A stretch of DNA of 64,000 nt from Streptomyces sp. NRRL F-5122 (lineage in GTDB: Bacteria > Actinomycetota > Actinomycetes > Streptomycetales > Streptomycetaceae): positions 219,738 to 283,737 of the forward strand of contig NZ_LMWH01000290.1 in assembly GCF_001507435.1 (NCBI RefSeq). Direction: 5' to 3'. The notes beneath the pieces are model-generated. The model made no database searches. It saw only the letters and a program-made list of their open reading frames with translations, and was not told the DNA's origin. Below are positions 48,498-59,710 of this stretch, one piece after another (position 1 is the first letter of the stretch; each line of letters opens with the position of its first letter). Both the position numbers and the translations under genes were made by a program.

Positions 48498-49256
48498 CTA
48501 CGGCGCGGGAACCCTGAGGGCGGCAAGGACCGGGAAGTGGTCCGAGGCCGCCCTCAGGTCCGTCTCCGTCACCCCCGGGTGGCCGAGCGGCACGCCGCAG
48601 CCGAGGATCTCGACCCCGCTCGTGGCGAAGAGGGCGTCGATGCGCTGGTAGGGGTCGGTGGGCGTCCAGGTGTACTCCGCGCCCCACGGGGCGGTGGCCC
48701 ATCCGTCCTCAAGACCGCTCGCCAGCCGTGCGAAGGTCGGACCGTCCGGGCGTTCGTTGAGGTCGCCGCCCACGATCGCGTGCTCGACACCCATCCGGGC
48801 GACCCGCTCGAGCACCATTCCGCCCTGGGCGTATCGCTCGTTGCGCTCCAGGCTCAGATGAAAGCTGACGAGGCCGAGCCGGACACCCCCGAACCGTACG
48901 ACTCCCGTGGCGAGGCCCCGGCGGTGCAGCCCGGGGGTGAGCGGCAGGAGCACGTCCTCGGTGCGCTCCACCGTGGCGCGCAGCGAGCAGAGGATCGCGG
49001 GTCCCGCCGCGGTACCGCCGCCCGTGAGGATCACCAGGTCGGAGGCCGCCGCGAGCCGCGCGAGCTTCTTGCGCCAGCGGAAGAAGCGCGGGGCCTCCTG
49101 GATCAGCACCACATCGGGCTCGCAGGCTCGGATCACCCGGGCGAGCGCGTCGGTGTCGTCCCGCATCGACCGGATGTTGTAGCCGAGGACCCTGACGACG
49201 GCCGAACCGTCGGGTTCGGTGCGGGAGTTGGGCAGAAGCGGAGTCGAGGGCGCCAT
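48498..49256 (-). CDS. Endonuclease/exonuclease/phosphatase family protein
   Basis: A 252-residue EEP-fold hydrolase. Family motifs: VLGYNIRSMRDD, VVLIQEAP, SFHLSLE, AIVGGDLNERPDGP and ASDHFPVLAAL, covering the metal ligands and catalytic His/Asp. Substrate (nucleic acid, lipid or phosphoester) cannot be decided. The ATG at 49256 follows TATCTT by 7 nt, so it is probably leaderless. It converges on the membrane protein gene with a 6-bp gap. Confidence 0.87.
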   Translation of the reverse strand: MAPSTPLLPNSRTEPDGSAVVRVLGYNIRSMRDDTDALARVIRACEPDVVLIQEAPRFFRWRKKLARLAAASDLVILTGGGTAAGPAILCSLRATVERTEDVLLPLTPGLHRRGLATGVVRFGGVRLGLVSFHLSLERNERYAQGGMVLERVARMGVEHAIVGGDLNERPDGPTFARLASGLEDGWATAPWGAEYTWTPTDPYQRIDALFATSGVEILGCGVPLGHPGVTETDLRAASDHFPVLAALRVPAP

Positions 49257-49263
49257 GCCGATC

Positions 49264-49269
49264 AAGATA
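49264..49269 (-). promoter_or_regulatory. -10 hexamer TATCTT, leaderless start of the EEP gene
   Basis: TATCTT on the minus strand lies 7 nt before the ATG at 49256. Confidence 0.4.
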
Positions 49270-49320
49270 GCCCGTACCCGGTCGGAGAATCGCGGGCGGG
49301 CCGGGCCCGGTCGTCGAGAA

Positions 49321-49365
49321 CGACGGCGCCCGCCTCCCCGGTGCCGGGGGAGGCGGGCGCCGTCG
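49321..49365 (-). terminator. Terminator after glkA
   Basis: A perfect 19-bp stem (49321-49339 with 49347-49365) around a 7-nt loop, 18 bp past the glucokinase stop. It should also insulate the EEP promoter. Confidence 0.85.
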
Positions 49366-49382
49366 AGTGAAGGGGGCGGCCC

Positions 49383-50336
49383 CTACATGATCGGGTCGGG
49401 CTCCCGGGCCAGGTCGGCGGCACCGACCAGGCCCGCCTCGTTGCCCAGCTGGGCGGCGATCACTTCGGCGACCGGGCGCCAGTTGCCCCCGACCAGCCAG
49501 CGCTTGTACGACTTGCGGATCGGGTCGAGGACGAGCTCGCCCTCGTCCGAGAGACCGCCGCCCACGATGAACGCGGAGGGGTCGAAGAGCGAGGCCAGGT
49601 CGGCGAGGCCGGCACCGGCCCAGCGGGCGAGCTCACGGTAGGAGTCCACCGCGACCGGGTCGCCCTGGCGGGCGGCCATGGAGATGTGCTTGCCCTCGAT
49701 GCCGTCCGGGGTGCCGTCACCGAGCGAGAGCAGCAGTTCCGCGCTCTCGGGGGTGGCGTTGGCACGCTGCTTCGCGTACCGCACGAGGGCGCGGCCCGAG
49801 GCGTACTGCTCCCAGCAGCCCTGCGAGCCGCAGCCGCACAGCAGGCCGTCCGGGACCATCCGGATGTGGCCGAACTCCGCCGCCACACCGAAGTGGCCGC
49901 GGCGGAGCTTGTTGCCGATGATGATGCCGCCGCCGAGGCCGGTGCCGAGCGTGATGCAGATGACGTTGCGGTGGCCCTTGCCGGCGCCGAACTTGTACTC
50001 GCCCCACGCCGCGGCGTTCGCGTCGTTCTCCACGACCACCGGGAGGCCCACACGGGCCTCGACCTCCGTCTTGAGCGGCTCCTGCCGCCAGTCGATGTTC
50101 GGCGCGAAGTACACCGTCGAACGCTGGCGGTTGACGTATCCGGCGGCACCGATGCCGACGCCGACGATCTCGTGCCCCGCGCGGGCACCCTCGACGGCTG
50201 CGGCGATGGCGTCCACGATGGCTTCCGGCGTACCCGGAGTCGGCACCTTGTGCGTGGAGAGGATGTTGCCTTCCTCGTCGACCACACCGGCCGCGATCTT
50301 CGTTCCACCGATGTCGACGCCGATGGTGAGTCCCAT
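49383..50336 (-). CDS. glkA: ROK-family glucokinase GlkA
   Basis: A 317-residue ATP-dependent glucokinase. N-terminal VDIGGTKIAAGVVD binds phosphate. Catalytic VENDANAAAWGE, the ROK signature with CGCGSQGCWEQYASG (zinc Cys set) and IVGGGLSDEG are present. In S. coelicolor GlkA also mediates carbon catabolite repression; the same upstream DUF5304 neighbour is present. GAGGG lies before the ATG, and a long terminator follows. Confidence 0.96.
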   Translation of the reverse strand: MGLTIGVDIGGTKIAAGVVDEEGNILSTHKVPTPGTPEAIVDAIAAAVEGARAGHEIVGVGIGAAGYVNRQRSTVYFAPNIDWRQEPLKTEVEARVGLPVVVENDANAAAWGEYKFGAGKGHRNVICITLGTGLGGGIIIGNKLRRGHFGVAAEFGHIRMVPDGLLCGCGSQGCWEQYASGRALVRYAKQRANATPESAELLLSLGDGTPDGIEGKHISMAARQGDPVAVDSYRELARWAGAGLADLASLFDPSAFIVGGGLSDEGELVLDPIRKSYKRWLVGGNWRPVAEVIAAQLGNEAGLVGAADLAREPDPIM

Positions 50337-50436
50337 GAATCCCTCAGTTTCGGTCGAGCCCCGCTACGGCCAACCGTACCCGAGGGTGCTGACGGGCGTC
50401 GGGGCCCTCCCTGCGCTCCGACCACCCGGTACTGCC

Positions 50437-50949
50437 CTAGTCGAGGTCGATGCGCTCCCCCGGACCCTGGTCGCCGTCGGGACCGGAGTCGCGTGAGGTG
50501 CGGTCGGTCCAACGCCTTTCCTGGGCCTCGACGGCCGAGCGATAGGCGGCGAGCAGCTCGGAACCGGCCGCGGCCAGGTGGTCGAAGATCTCGGGATTGC
50601 GCTCGATGACCGGTTCCACGGCGGCCTTGGCCTGCTGCACGGCCTGCTGGACCATCTGCTGGGCCGCGCCCGAGGCCGCGGCGCCGAACAGCGGTGTCTG
50701 CAGCCCGGACAGCTTGTCGGCGACGGCGTCGACGAGCTTGCGCAGCTCGTCGGCGGCCGAGCCCGGGGGCCGGCCGTACTGGGCCCGGCGGCGCGCCTTC
50801 TCCGCGGCGAGGTCTTCGGCGCACGCCGTCGCCCAGGCGTCGGCGTCGGTCGCCCGCTCCCGCGGGTTCTCGGATTCGCTCGCCCAGGAGGGACCCCCAC
50901 CGACGGCGGCGTCCTGAGCGGCGTCGGACGTGGGGCGCTCTTCGCTCAT
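50437..50949 (-). CDS. DUF5304 protein (SCO2127-like)
   Basis: A 170-residue soluble protein. The N-terminus is Ser/Glu-rich and disordered. A conserved middle (DADAWATACAEDLAAEKARRRAQYGRPPGSAADELRKLVDAVADKL) and a helical C-terminal half follow. The match is to S. coelicolor SCO2127, encoded upstream of glkA and reported to affect glucose repression. AGGAG precedes the ATG. A 100-bp gap separates it from glkA on the same strand. Molecular function unknown. Confidence 0.85.
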   Translation of the reverse strand: MSEERPTSDAAQDAAVGGGPSWASESENPRERATDADAWATACAEDLAAEKARRRAQYGRPPGSAADELRKLVDAVADKLSGLQTPLFGAAASGAAQQMVQQAVQQAKAAVEPVIERNPEIFDHLAAAGSELLAAYRSAVEAQERRWTDRTSRDSGPDGDQGPGERIDLD

Positions 50950-51063
50950 GGCGGACTCCTGACTGGGGTACGTACTCCCGACGTTACCCGAACGGGGGTA
51001 CGTGATTCAGCGCGTGCCCGCCCGGCCGTCCCCGGCGCCCGGACGGGCGCCGGTCCGGACCGG

Positions 51064-52233
51064 TCACACGGAGCGCGGCCACAGCTCCGGGTCCGGAGCG
51101 AAGCGGATGCGCAGTTCTTCGTCGCGCAGGGCGGCGCCGGCCACGGTGCAGCGGCGCAGGGCGGACGGCAGCGGAACGATCCGCCGGAAGGAGCCCGCGG
51201 TCACGACGAGTTCGTCGCCGCGCCGTACGAGCTCGAGTTCCTTGCGTATCGCGCCGGGCAGCGGGATGTGCCATACGAGCACTCCGTCCTCGGCGAGCCG
51301 GTCCGCCACGGGCCACTCGACCGGGTCGGGCGCGGGATTGACCCCGGGAGGCAGGAGCGAGCCCAGGTCGTCGGCGCCGCGCGGGTCGCGGCCGAGATGC
51401 GGGAGGGGGTGCACGTCGTAGGTCCCCTGCCACTCCTCCAGGGCCTTGCGCTGCTGGGCGGCGAGGCCGGCCGGCCAGCTGTCCTGGCCGTGGTCGGGCA
51501 GGACTCGGTTGGCGATCAGGAGCTCGGGCCGCAGGGCGCGCACGGCCAGGCCCGTGACGGCGGTGCGGACCGCGTCGGCCCCGGCCGGTCCCGGCTCGGC
51601 CACCAGCCACACGCTGGTGGCGCGGTCGGCGACCACGGCCTCGACCGCGGCCAGCTCGCCGTCCCAGCGGGCGGCGGTCTCGTACATCCACTCGGCGGGC
51701 ATCGGGACGCCCGCGAGCCGGCCGAGAACGGGGCGCAGGGCGCGCGCGGCCTGCCGCTCCGGCGGGAGCAGACGGCGCAGATAGCGCCGGAGTTCCTCGG
51801 GCAGGGCGAGCAGGCCGAGCGCCCGCGGGACGGGGGGCAGATCGACGACGAGGAGGTCGTACGCCTCCGAGAGGGCGGCGTCGCGAAGGGCGCGCAAGAA
51901 GGCGAGTTCCTCGGCGCCGGGGAGCGGGGTGACCTCCTCGGCGTCCAGCCGGGCGGCGCCGAGAAGGTCGAGCGCACCGGCAGCGCGGTCCTGGAATGCG
52001 ACGAGGTCCTCCCGGAACCCGGCGGCGGCGTCGGGGCGCCAGGCGGTGAGGCCGGGGGCGGCCTCGACGGGTTCGGCGCCGGTGGGGACACCGAGGACCG
52101 CACCGAGGGTGTCGGTGCGGTCGGCGCCGAGCACGAGGGTGCGGTTGCCCCGGCGGGCGGCCTCCAGCGCGGCGGCCGCGGCGACGGTGGTGCGGCCGGA
52201 ACCGCCCGGGCCGGTGATCAGGATGGTGCGCAT
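51064..52233 (-). CDS. ArsA/GET3-like P-loop ATPase
   Basis: A 389-residue SIMIBI-class ATPase. The N-terminal deviant Walker A is TGPGGSGRTTVAA, and DLLVVDLPPVPRAL is the Walker B region. The C-terminal part is a DUF-type extension ending in LRIRFAPDPELWP. It resembles the pair-forming ATPases at Rv2184c; arsenic transport is unlikely without ArsB. The ATG at 52233 opens MRTILITGPGG. No arsenic genes are near. It lies downstream of the SRPBCC gene on the same strand. Confidence 0.85.
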   Translation of the reverse strand: MRTILITGPGGSGRTTVAAAAALEAARRGNRTLVLGADRTDTLGAVLGVPTGAEPVEAAPGLTAWRPDAAAGFREDLVAFQDRAAGALDLLGAARLDAEEVTPLPGAEELAFLRALRDAALSEAYDLLVVDLPPVPRALGLLALPEELRRYLRRLLPPERQAARALRPVLGRLAGVPMPAEWMYETAARWDGELAAVEAVVADRATSVWLVAEPGPAGADAVRTAVTGLAVRALRPELLIANRVLPDHGQDSWPAGLAAQQRKALEEWQGTYDVHPLPHLGRDPRGADDLGSLLPPGVNPAPDPVEWPVADRLAEDGVLVWHIPLPGAIRKELELVRRGDELVVTAGSFRRIVPLPSALRRCTVAGAALRDEELRIRFAPDPELWPRSV

Positions 52234-52366
52234 GAGGGTGCACGCTACCGGGGCCCGGCCAAAGGGCCGGGCAGGACATGGGTGAGCCCGCACACGCGGC
52301 ACCGCCCCGCGGCGCACCGGTGCGCCGCTCCGGACCGGGCGGCCTCGCCCCCGGCCGCCGGGCCTG

Positions 52367-52813
52367 TTAGGCCTGCTCTCCCGACTCCACCCTCTTCTTC
52401 AGCCCTGCCAGCGCGCGGTCGATGATGACCTTCTCCGCCTTGCGCTTGATCATGCCGAGCATGGGGATCTTGACGTCCACGGTCAGCTGGTAGGTGACCT
52501 CCGTGCCGCCCGGGCCGGCCGGCTTCAGGAGGTAGGAACCGTCCAGGGAGCGGAGCATCTGGGACTTGACCAGCGTCCAGGAGACCTTGCTGTCACCCGT
52601 CCAGGTGTACGCCAGCGTCTGGTCGTCCTTGATCGCGCCCGCGTCCATCACGAGGCGCACCTGCTCGGCGCGGCCCTGCTGGTCCTTCGCGAGCACCTCG
52701 GCCTCCTTCACCTCACCCGTCCAGTCCGGGTAGCGCGCGAAGTCGGCGATCACCCTCATGACGTCGGCCGGGGCCGCCTCGATCGTGATGCTCGAGCTGG
52801 TGTGTTCCGCCAT
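52367..52813 (-). CDS. SRPBCC (START-like) polyketide cyclase/lipid-binding family protein
   Basis: A 148-residue helix-grip protein with a hydrophobic pocket. It starts MAEHTSSSITIEAAPADVMRVIADFARYPDWTGEVKEAEVL, typical of the Coq10/START-like group. Such proteins bind lipids or quinones. GGAGGAG lies 8 nt before the ATG at 52813. It precedes the ArsA-like ATPase gene as in Rv2185c-Rv2184c, suggesting that the pair acts on the same lipid ligand (inference). Confidence 0.87.
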   Translation of the reverse strand: MAEHTSSSITIEAAPADVMRVIADFARYPDWTGEVKEAEVLAKDQQGRAEQVRLVMDAGAIKDDQTLAYTWTGDSKVSWTLVKSQMLRSLDGSYLLKPAGPGGTEVTYQLTVDVKIPMLGMIKRKAEKVIIDRALAGLKKRVESGEQA

Positions 52814-52943
52814 CGACGTGGCTCCTCCAGATGCGGTCCGGTGAGGGAGGGTGGTGCGCACGTGCGCACGTGTGTGCAGCGTGAAGGCTACCGCGCACCG
52901 GCCGCGCGGCCACCACCCCTCCTGCCGTCCGGCCGCCGGCCGC

Positions 52944-53741
52944 TCACCACTCCAGCGCCCAGGGTTTCCCGCTGCCCGCGAAGTGCCCGACGTTCACGCA
53001 CTCCGTGACCCCGATCCGCATCCTGCGCACCAGCGGCTGGTGGACATGGCCGAAGAGCGAGTAGCGCGGACGCGTGCGGCGGATCGCCTCGAGGAGCGCC
53101 CGGCTGCCGCGTTCGAAGCGGCGGGCAACGGTGTCGTAGACGAGCTCCGGCACCTCCGGCGGGATATGGGTGCACAGCACGTCCACCTCGCCCACGGCCT
53201 CGATCTTCGCGGCGTACTCCTCGTCGCTGATCTCGTAAGGGGTACGCATCGGGGTGCGCAGGCCCCCGCCGACGAAGCCGAAGGTCCAGCCCCCGATCTC
53301 CACCCGCTGGCCGTCCAGCACGGTCGTACCGGGTGCGGCGTACTCCGGCCACAGGGGCGGCATGTCGACATTGCCGTAGGTCGCATACGTCGGCGTGGGG
53401 AACGCGGCGAACAACTGTGCGTACTGTCGGCGGATCGCCTTCTCGACGACCGCCGGACGGTCCGTGCCGACGCCGGCCCACAACTCGGCGCCGAACGCCC
53501 GCGCCTCCTCGAAGCGGCGGGCGGTGCGCAGTTCCACCAGCCGGTCGGCGTTCTCCTTGCCGAACAGGTCCGGGAAGATCCCGCGCGAGTGGTCGGCGTA
53601 GTCCAGGAAGAGGACCAGGTCGCCCAGGCAGATGAGCGCGTCCGCCCCGTCGCCCGCCCTGGCGAGGTCGCGCGCATTGCCGTGCACGTCGCTGACCACG
53701 TGAATGCGCGTCCTCGGGTTACCGCCCGGTGTGGGAGCCAT
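52944..53741 (-). CDS. Metallophosphoesterase
   Basis: A 265-residue calcineurin-like phosphoesterase. Metal motifs are HVVSDVHGN, LGDLVLF, YGNVDMP (in place of GNHD), CTHIPPE and FGHVHQP. The GNVD variant is found in a clade of actinobacterial enzymes. Substrate unknown. The ATG at 53741 gives MAPTPGGNPRTRIHVVSDVHGN. The upstream extension in the frame is untranslated-looking. Confidence 0.87.
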   Translation of the reverse strand: MAPTPGGNPRTRIHVVSDVHGNARDLARAGDGADALICLGDLVLFLDYADHSRGIFPDLFGKENADRLVELRTARRFEEARAFGAELWAGVGTDRPAVVEKAIRRQYAQLFAAFPTPTYATYGNVDMPPLWPEYAAPGTTVLDGQRVEIGGWTFGFVGGGLRTPMRTPYEISDEEYAAKIEAVGEVDVLCTHIPPEVPELVYDTVARRFERGSRALLEAIRRTRPRYSLFGHVHQPLVRRMRIGVTECVNVGHFAGSGKPWALEW

Positions 53742-54048
53742 GACGATCAAGCGTAAGCGTGTGCGGCAACTGTGAACAGTGGCCGCCGGACCTGCGGATA
53801 CTGGCCAGTCGGGAAAAGCGTGGACTACTGTGCGCAATGGAACGTCAACACATGTGACGCACGGAACATCTCGTCATGACCCCCTGTCGGAGAGGCCATA
53901 CCGGCGGGTAACGTCCGGGCCGCCAGTCGTGCTCAGGGTTTCAACCAACGACTCCGTAGCAAGAACCCTGCGCACTGCCACGAGCCTTGGACCGCACCGT
54001 CGTACTACACAGAGTCGTGGCGTCGGTGCCCTATGAGGAGCAGCAGTC
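53742..54048. other. Intergenic region between metallophosphoesterase and acyl-CoA synthetase
   Basis: About 307 bp, divergent. It must hold the promoters of both genes. It is less GC-rich than its neighbours, with patches such as GGACTACTGTGCG at 53823-53835, but I could not settle on a -35/-10 pair. Confidence 0.45.
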
Positions 54049-55845
54049 TTGCGCGAGTTCAGCCTTCCGGCTTTGTACGAGGTCCCTGCCGACGGCAACC
54101 TGACCGACATCGTCCGCAGAAACGCCGCGCAGCACCCCGATGTCGCCGTCATCGCCCGCAAGGTGGGCGGCGCCTGGCAGGACGTCACGGCGACCGCCTT
54201 CCTCACCGAGGTGCGGACCGCCGCCAAGGGGCTCATCGCCTCCGGCGTGCAGCCGGGCGACCGGGTGGGACTGATGTCCAGGACCCGGTACGAGTGGACG
54301 CTGCTCGACTTCGCGATCTGGAGCGCGGGCGCGATCACCGTGCCGGTGTACGAGACCAGCTCGCCCGAGCAGGTGGAGTGGATCCTCGGCGACTCCGGTG
54401 CGACCGCGTGCATCGTCGAACTCGGCACGCACGCCGCGGCCGTCGAGTCGGTGCGGGACCGGCTGCCCGCGCTCAAGCACGTCTGGCAGATCGAGGCCGG
54501 CGGTGTGGAGGAGCTCGGCCGCACCGGCACAGACGTCAGCGACGCCATGGTCGAGGAGCGCAGCTCGCTCGCCAAGGCCGACGACCCGGCGACCATCGTC
54601 TACACCAGCGGGACCACCGGCCGCCCCAAGGGCTGTGTGCTCACCCACCGCAACTTCTTCGCCGAGTGCGGGAACATCGTCGAGCGGCTGCGCCCCCTGT
54701 TCCGGACGGGCGAGTGCTCCGTCCTGCTCTTCCTGCCGCTCGCGCACGTCTTCGGACGTCTGGTGCAGATCGCGCCGATGATGGCGCCCATCAAGCTGGG
54801 CTGCGTGCCCGACATCAAGAATCTCACCGACGAACTGGCGGCCTTCCGCCCGACGTTGATTCTCGGTGTGCCGCGGGTCTTCGAGAAGGTCTACAACTCG
54901 GCGCGCGCCAAGGCGCAGGCCGACGGCAAGGGGAAGATCTTCGACAAGGCGGCGGACACGGCCATCGCCTACAGTCGCGCGCTGGACACCCCGTCCGGCC
55001 CGTCCCTCGGGCTCAGGATCAAGCACAAGACCTTCGACAAGCTGGTCTACAGCAAGCTGCGGGCGGTGCTCGGCGGCCGGGGCGAGTACGCCATCTCCGG
55101 CGGCGCCCCGCTCGGCGAGCGGCTCGGCCACTTCTTCCGCGGCATGGGCTTCACGGTGCTGGAGGGCTACGGGCTGACCGAGTCCTGCGCGGCCACGGCG
55201 TTCAACCCCTGGGACCGGCAGAAGATCGGCACGGTCGGCCAGCCGATGCCGGGCTCCGTGATCCGTATCGCGGACGACGGCGAGGTGCTGCTGCACGGCG
55301 AGCACATCTTCAGGGGTTACTGGAACAACGAGGCGGCGACCGCGGAGGCGCTGGCCGACGGCTGGTTCCACACCGGTGACATCGGCACCCTCGACGAGGA
55401 CGGCTACCTCAGGATCACCGGCCGCAAGAAGGAGATCATCGTCACCGCCGGCGGCAAGAACGTGGCCCCTGCCGTGATCGAGGACCGCATCCGGGCGCAC
55501 GCGCTGGTCGCGGAGTGCATGGTGGTGGGCGACGGGCGGCCCTTCGTGGGTGCCCTGATCACCATCGACGAGGAGTTCCTCGGCCGCTGGGCCACCGAGC
55601 ACGGCAAGCCGGCCGGTGTCACCGCGGCGTCGCTGAGCCAGGACCCGGATCTGCTCGCTGCGATCCAGGACGCGGTCGACGACGGCAACGCCGCGGTGTC
55701 GAAGGCGGAATCGGTGCGGAAGTTCCGCATTCTCCCCTCCCAGTTCACCGAGGAGTCGGGCCACCTCACGCCGTCCCTGAAGCTCAAGCGCAGTGTGGTG
55801 GCGAAGGATTACGCGGACGAGATCGAGGCCATCTACCGCAAGTAG
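54049..55845 (+). CDS. fadD: Long-chain acyl-CoA synthetase (FadD15-like)
   Basis: A 598-residue AMP-forming ligase that activates fatty acids. The P-loop-like TIVYTSGTTGRPKG (about residues 183-196), EGYGLTES, DGWFHTGDIG and ITGRKKEIIVTAGGKN are canonical. The start is a TTG at 54049 with GAGGAG 8 nt upstream; the sequence after it (REFSLPALYEVP) is the conserved family beginning. It matches Rv2187 (FadD15) in position next to the PimB'-type gene. It is a single-gene unit. Confidence 0.93.
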   Translation: MREFSLPALYEVPADGNLTDIVRRNAAQHPDVAVIARKVGGAWQDVTATAFLTEVRTAAKGLIASGVQPGDRVGLMSRTRYEWTLLDFAIWSAGAITVPVYETSSPEQVEWILGDSGATACIVELGTHAAAVESVRDRLPALKHVWQIEAGGVEELGRTGTDVSDAMVEERSSLAKADDPATIVYTSGTTGRPKGCVLTHRNFFAECGNIVERLRPLFRTGECSVLLFLPLAHVFGRLVQIAPMMAPIKLGCVPDIKNLTDELAAFRPTLILGVPRVFEKVYNSARAKAQADGKGKIFDKAADTAIAYSRALDTPSGPSLGLRIKHKTFDKLVYSKLRAVLGGRGEYAISGGAPLGERLGHFFRGMGFTVLEGYGLTESCAATAFNPWDRQKIGTVGQPMPGSVIRIADDGEVLLHGEHIFRGYWNNEAATAEALADGWFHTGDIGTLDEDGYLRITGRKKEIIVTAGGKNVAPAVIEDRIRAHALVAECMVVGDGRPFVGALITIDEEFLGRWATEHGKPAGVTAASLSQDPDLLAAIQDAVDDGNAAVSKAESVRKFRILPSQFTEESGHLTPSLKLKRSVVAKDYADEIEAIYRK

Positions 55846-55865
55846 CGGGCCCGGATGATCTCATG

Positions 55866-57521
<1,656 letters not shown>

Positions 57522-57586
57522 TTATCCGGTTCCGGCCAGTGCCTGTCCGGCGACATCCGCCGGACAGGCACCGTCCCGCGGAGGGT

Positions 57587-58135
57587 TCAGCGCTTGAGCG
57601 TGAAGGTGAAGTCGCCGGTGAGCCTGCCGCTCAGCCGGACCGCCGAGACGAGTTTGCCCTCCGTGACCAGCCTTTCGACCTCGGCCCGTGAAAGACCGCA
57701 GCCTTCGGCGATCAGTCGCACCGGCCGCACGGGAATCCGTGCCGCAAAGCGGACCGAGATGTCGATCACCTCACGGTCCAGGTGATCCGATCCGCCGGTG
57801 TCGAGGCGCCAGGCGTTGTCCCAGTCGAGGGCGATGCGGTTACGGCGCCGCACGACCGGGTCCTGGAGCAGCTCGGCCGTCAGGCCGGGGTCGTTGTCGT
57901 GCAGCCGGTCCAGCAGCTCAGGAGGCACCGACCGCACATGCGTGCGTTCCAGCACCGTGAGCTTCGCCGTCTCCCCGCACCCGGTACAGAGCACAAGGAG
58001 CCAGACGTCGATGAGCTTGTGGTGTGCGTTGACGCGAAATTTACCGCTTGCCCGGAAGCGCTCGGACGCGCACGCATGGCAACGGCGGAGAACGAGCGGC
58101 AGGCAGGTGGGCATGACCACCCAGTGTGTGAGCAC
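57587..58135 (-). CDS. DUF1062 zinc-ribbon-like protein
   Basis: A 182-residue protein. CHAC and CTGC (about residues 19-22 and 50-53) look like a zinc ribbon, with the conserved WVVMPTCLPLVLRRCHACASERFRASGKFRVNAHHKLIDVWLLVLC block. The C-terminal half has a helix-turn-helix-like stretch (GLSRAEVERLVTEGKL). This is the DUF1062 family, with no assigned function known to me. The GTG at 58135 gives the family start. Confidence 0.85.
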   Translation of the reverse strand: MLTHWVVMPTCLPLVLRRCHACASERFRASGKFRVNAHHKLIDVWLLVLCTGCGETAKLTVLERTHVRSVPPELLDRLHDNDPGLTAELLQDPVVRRRNRIALDWDNAWRLDTGGSDHLDREVIDISVRFAARIPVRPVRLIAEGCGLSRAEVERLVTEGKLVSAVRLSGRLTGDFTFTLKR

Positions 58136-58422
58136 CGAAGTACACCGGTTTCAGTGAGAAGTCCGCAGCAGAAAGGAGCGCGGCGCACATGCGCGACGCG
58201 CGACAGATCAGCGTTCGGGGGGTCTCACACGGTGTACAACGGCACGTCCTTGGCCAGACGACTGGGTTCGGCAGCACGGTAATGGCGCTCAGCTGCGTGC
58301 TTCCACCGGTTTTCGAGCACGTCACCGGCACGCCCCGGGAGCCGGGGGCCCTGTCGCCGCCGAGGTGTGTCACCGACGAACGCGGCACTCACTCCGGACG
58401 ACAGCCCCCGGTGCACCGGCTC
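58136..58422. other. Intergenic region between DUF1062 and PimB'-like genes
   Basis: 287 bp holding the DUF1062 promoter. A plus-strand ATG at 58189 preceded by AAGGAG opens a frame that runs antisense through the PimB'-like gene, so I do not call it. Confidence 0.4.
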
Positions 58423-59565
58423 TCAGAGCAGCGTCTGGAGCTTCTCCGCCAGCAGGTCCCAGCGCCACTTCTCCTCGACCCACTGCCGGCCCCGCTCCCC
58501 CATGCGCCGGCGCAGCTCGGAGTCGCCGAGCAGTGTGACGATCCGGTCCGCGGCCTCCTCTGCCGAACCGCCCCGCACCACCCAGCCGGTCTCGCCCTCG
58601 AGCACCGCGTCCGGGGCACCGCCCGAGTCGCCGGCGACCACCGGCAGGCCCGTCGCGGAGGCCTCCAGGTACACGATGCCGAGGCCCTCCACGTCCAGGC
58701 CGCCCCGCCGGGTCCGGCACGGCATCGCGAACACGTCGCCCGCCCCGTAGTGGGCCGGGAGCTCGGGCCACGGAACCGCGCCCGTGAAGTGGACGGCGTC
58801 GGCGACCCCGGTGTCGTGGGCCAGCCGGCGCAGTTCCTTCTCGTAGGACCCGCCCCCGACGATGAGCAGGACCGTGTCCGGCTCCTTGGCCAGGATGCGC
58901 GGCATCGCCGAGATCAGTGTGTCCTGGCCCTTGCGCGGGACCAGCCGGGAGACGCACACCACCACGGGGCGATCCGTGAGCCCGAGGCGGGCGCGGACCC
59001 GGTCGCCGCCCGAGTCCGGGCGGAAGGTCTTCTCGTCGACGCCAGGAGGCAGCTGCACCATGCTCGCGGCCGCCTGCGGCGTCAGTGCGGAGGCGATTCG
59101 GGAACGCGTGTACTCACCGAGGTAGGTGAGGGTGTCCGTGGACTCGCCGATCCGGCGCAGCAGGCTTCGGGCAGCGGGCAGCTGGGCCCATCCCGCCTCG
59201 TGGCCGTGCGTGGTCGCCACCAGCCGTTGCGCCCCGGCGCGCCGCAGTGCCGGCGCCATCAGCCCGAGCGGGGCGGCCGCCCCGAACCACACCGACGTGC
59301 ATCCGTGCTCCCGCAGCAGTCCGGCCGCGCGCCGGGTCACCGCCGGAGTGGGCAGCAGCATCGTGGTCCGGTCGCGTACGACGGCGAACGGCTGCTCGGC
59401 GTCGAAGGCCGCGGTCGCCTCGGTGCCCTCGCGGCCACGCTTCCAGGTGGAGGCGTAGACGACCAGCCGCTCCGGATCCAGACGCAGCGCCATATTGTGC
59501 AGGAACGCCTGGATACCACCCGGACGGGGCGGAAAGTCGTTGGTCACGATGAGGGTCTTGTGCAT
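58423..59565 (-). CDS. pimB: PimB'-like GDP-mannose-dependent phosphatidylinositol mannosyltransferase
   Basis: A 380-residue GT4 (GT-B) glycosyltransferase. N-terminal TLIVTNDFPPRPGGIQAFLHN binds acceptor; C-terminal EGLGIVYLEASATGLPVVAGDSGGAPDAV contains the nucleotide-sugar motif. PimB' adds the second mannose to phosphatidylinositol mannosides in mycobacteria (Rv2188c). The gene order (fadD15-type nearby, NlpC/P60 downstream) supports this identity. The ATG at 59565 begins MHKTLIVTNDFPP. Confidence 0.9.
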   Translation of the reverse strand: MHKTLIVTNDFPPRPGGIQAFLHNMALRLDPERLVVYASTWKRGREGTEATAAFDAEQPFAVVRDRTTMLLPTPAVTRRAAGLLREHGCTSVWFGAAAPLGLMAPALRRAGAQRLVATTHGHEAGWAQLPAARSLLRRIGESTDTLTYLGEYTRSRIASALTPQAAASMVQLPPGVDEKTFRPDSGGDRVRARLGLTDRPVVVCVSRLVPRKGQDTLISAMPRILAKEPDTVLLIVGGGSYEKELRRLAHDTGVADAVHFTGAVPWPELPAHYGAGDVFAMPCRTRRGGLDVEGLGIVYLEASATGLPVVAGDSGGAPDAVLEGETGWVVRGGSAEEAADRIVTLLGDSELRRRMGERGRQWVEEKWRWDLLAEKLQTLL

Positions 59566-59710
59566 CGTCGTCGACACTACCGAACGGGATGTGTCACCGT
59601 ACTCACAGCTCCGCACGGCCGCGCTTCATCGCCGTCGCACTGTGCGGCGGGAGATCATGGTCCCGCACCACAGGCGACACGGAACGGGCAGGACAGGGGC
59701 TCAGGTGGAC

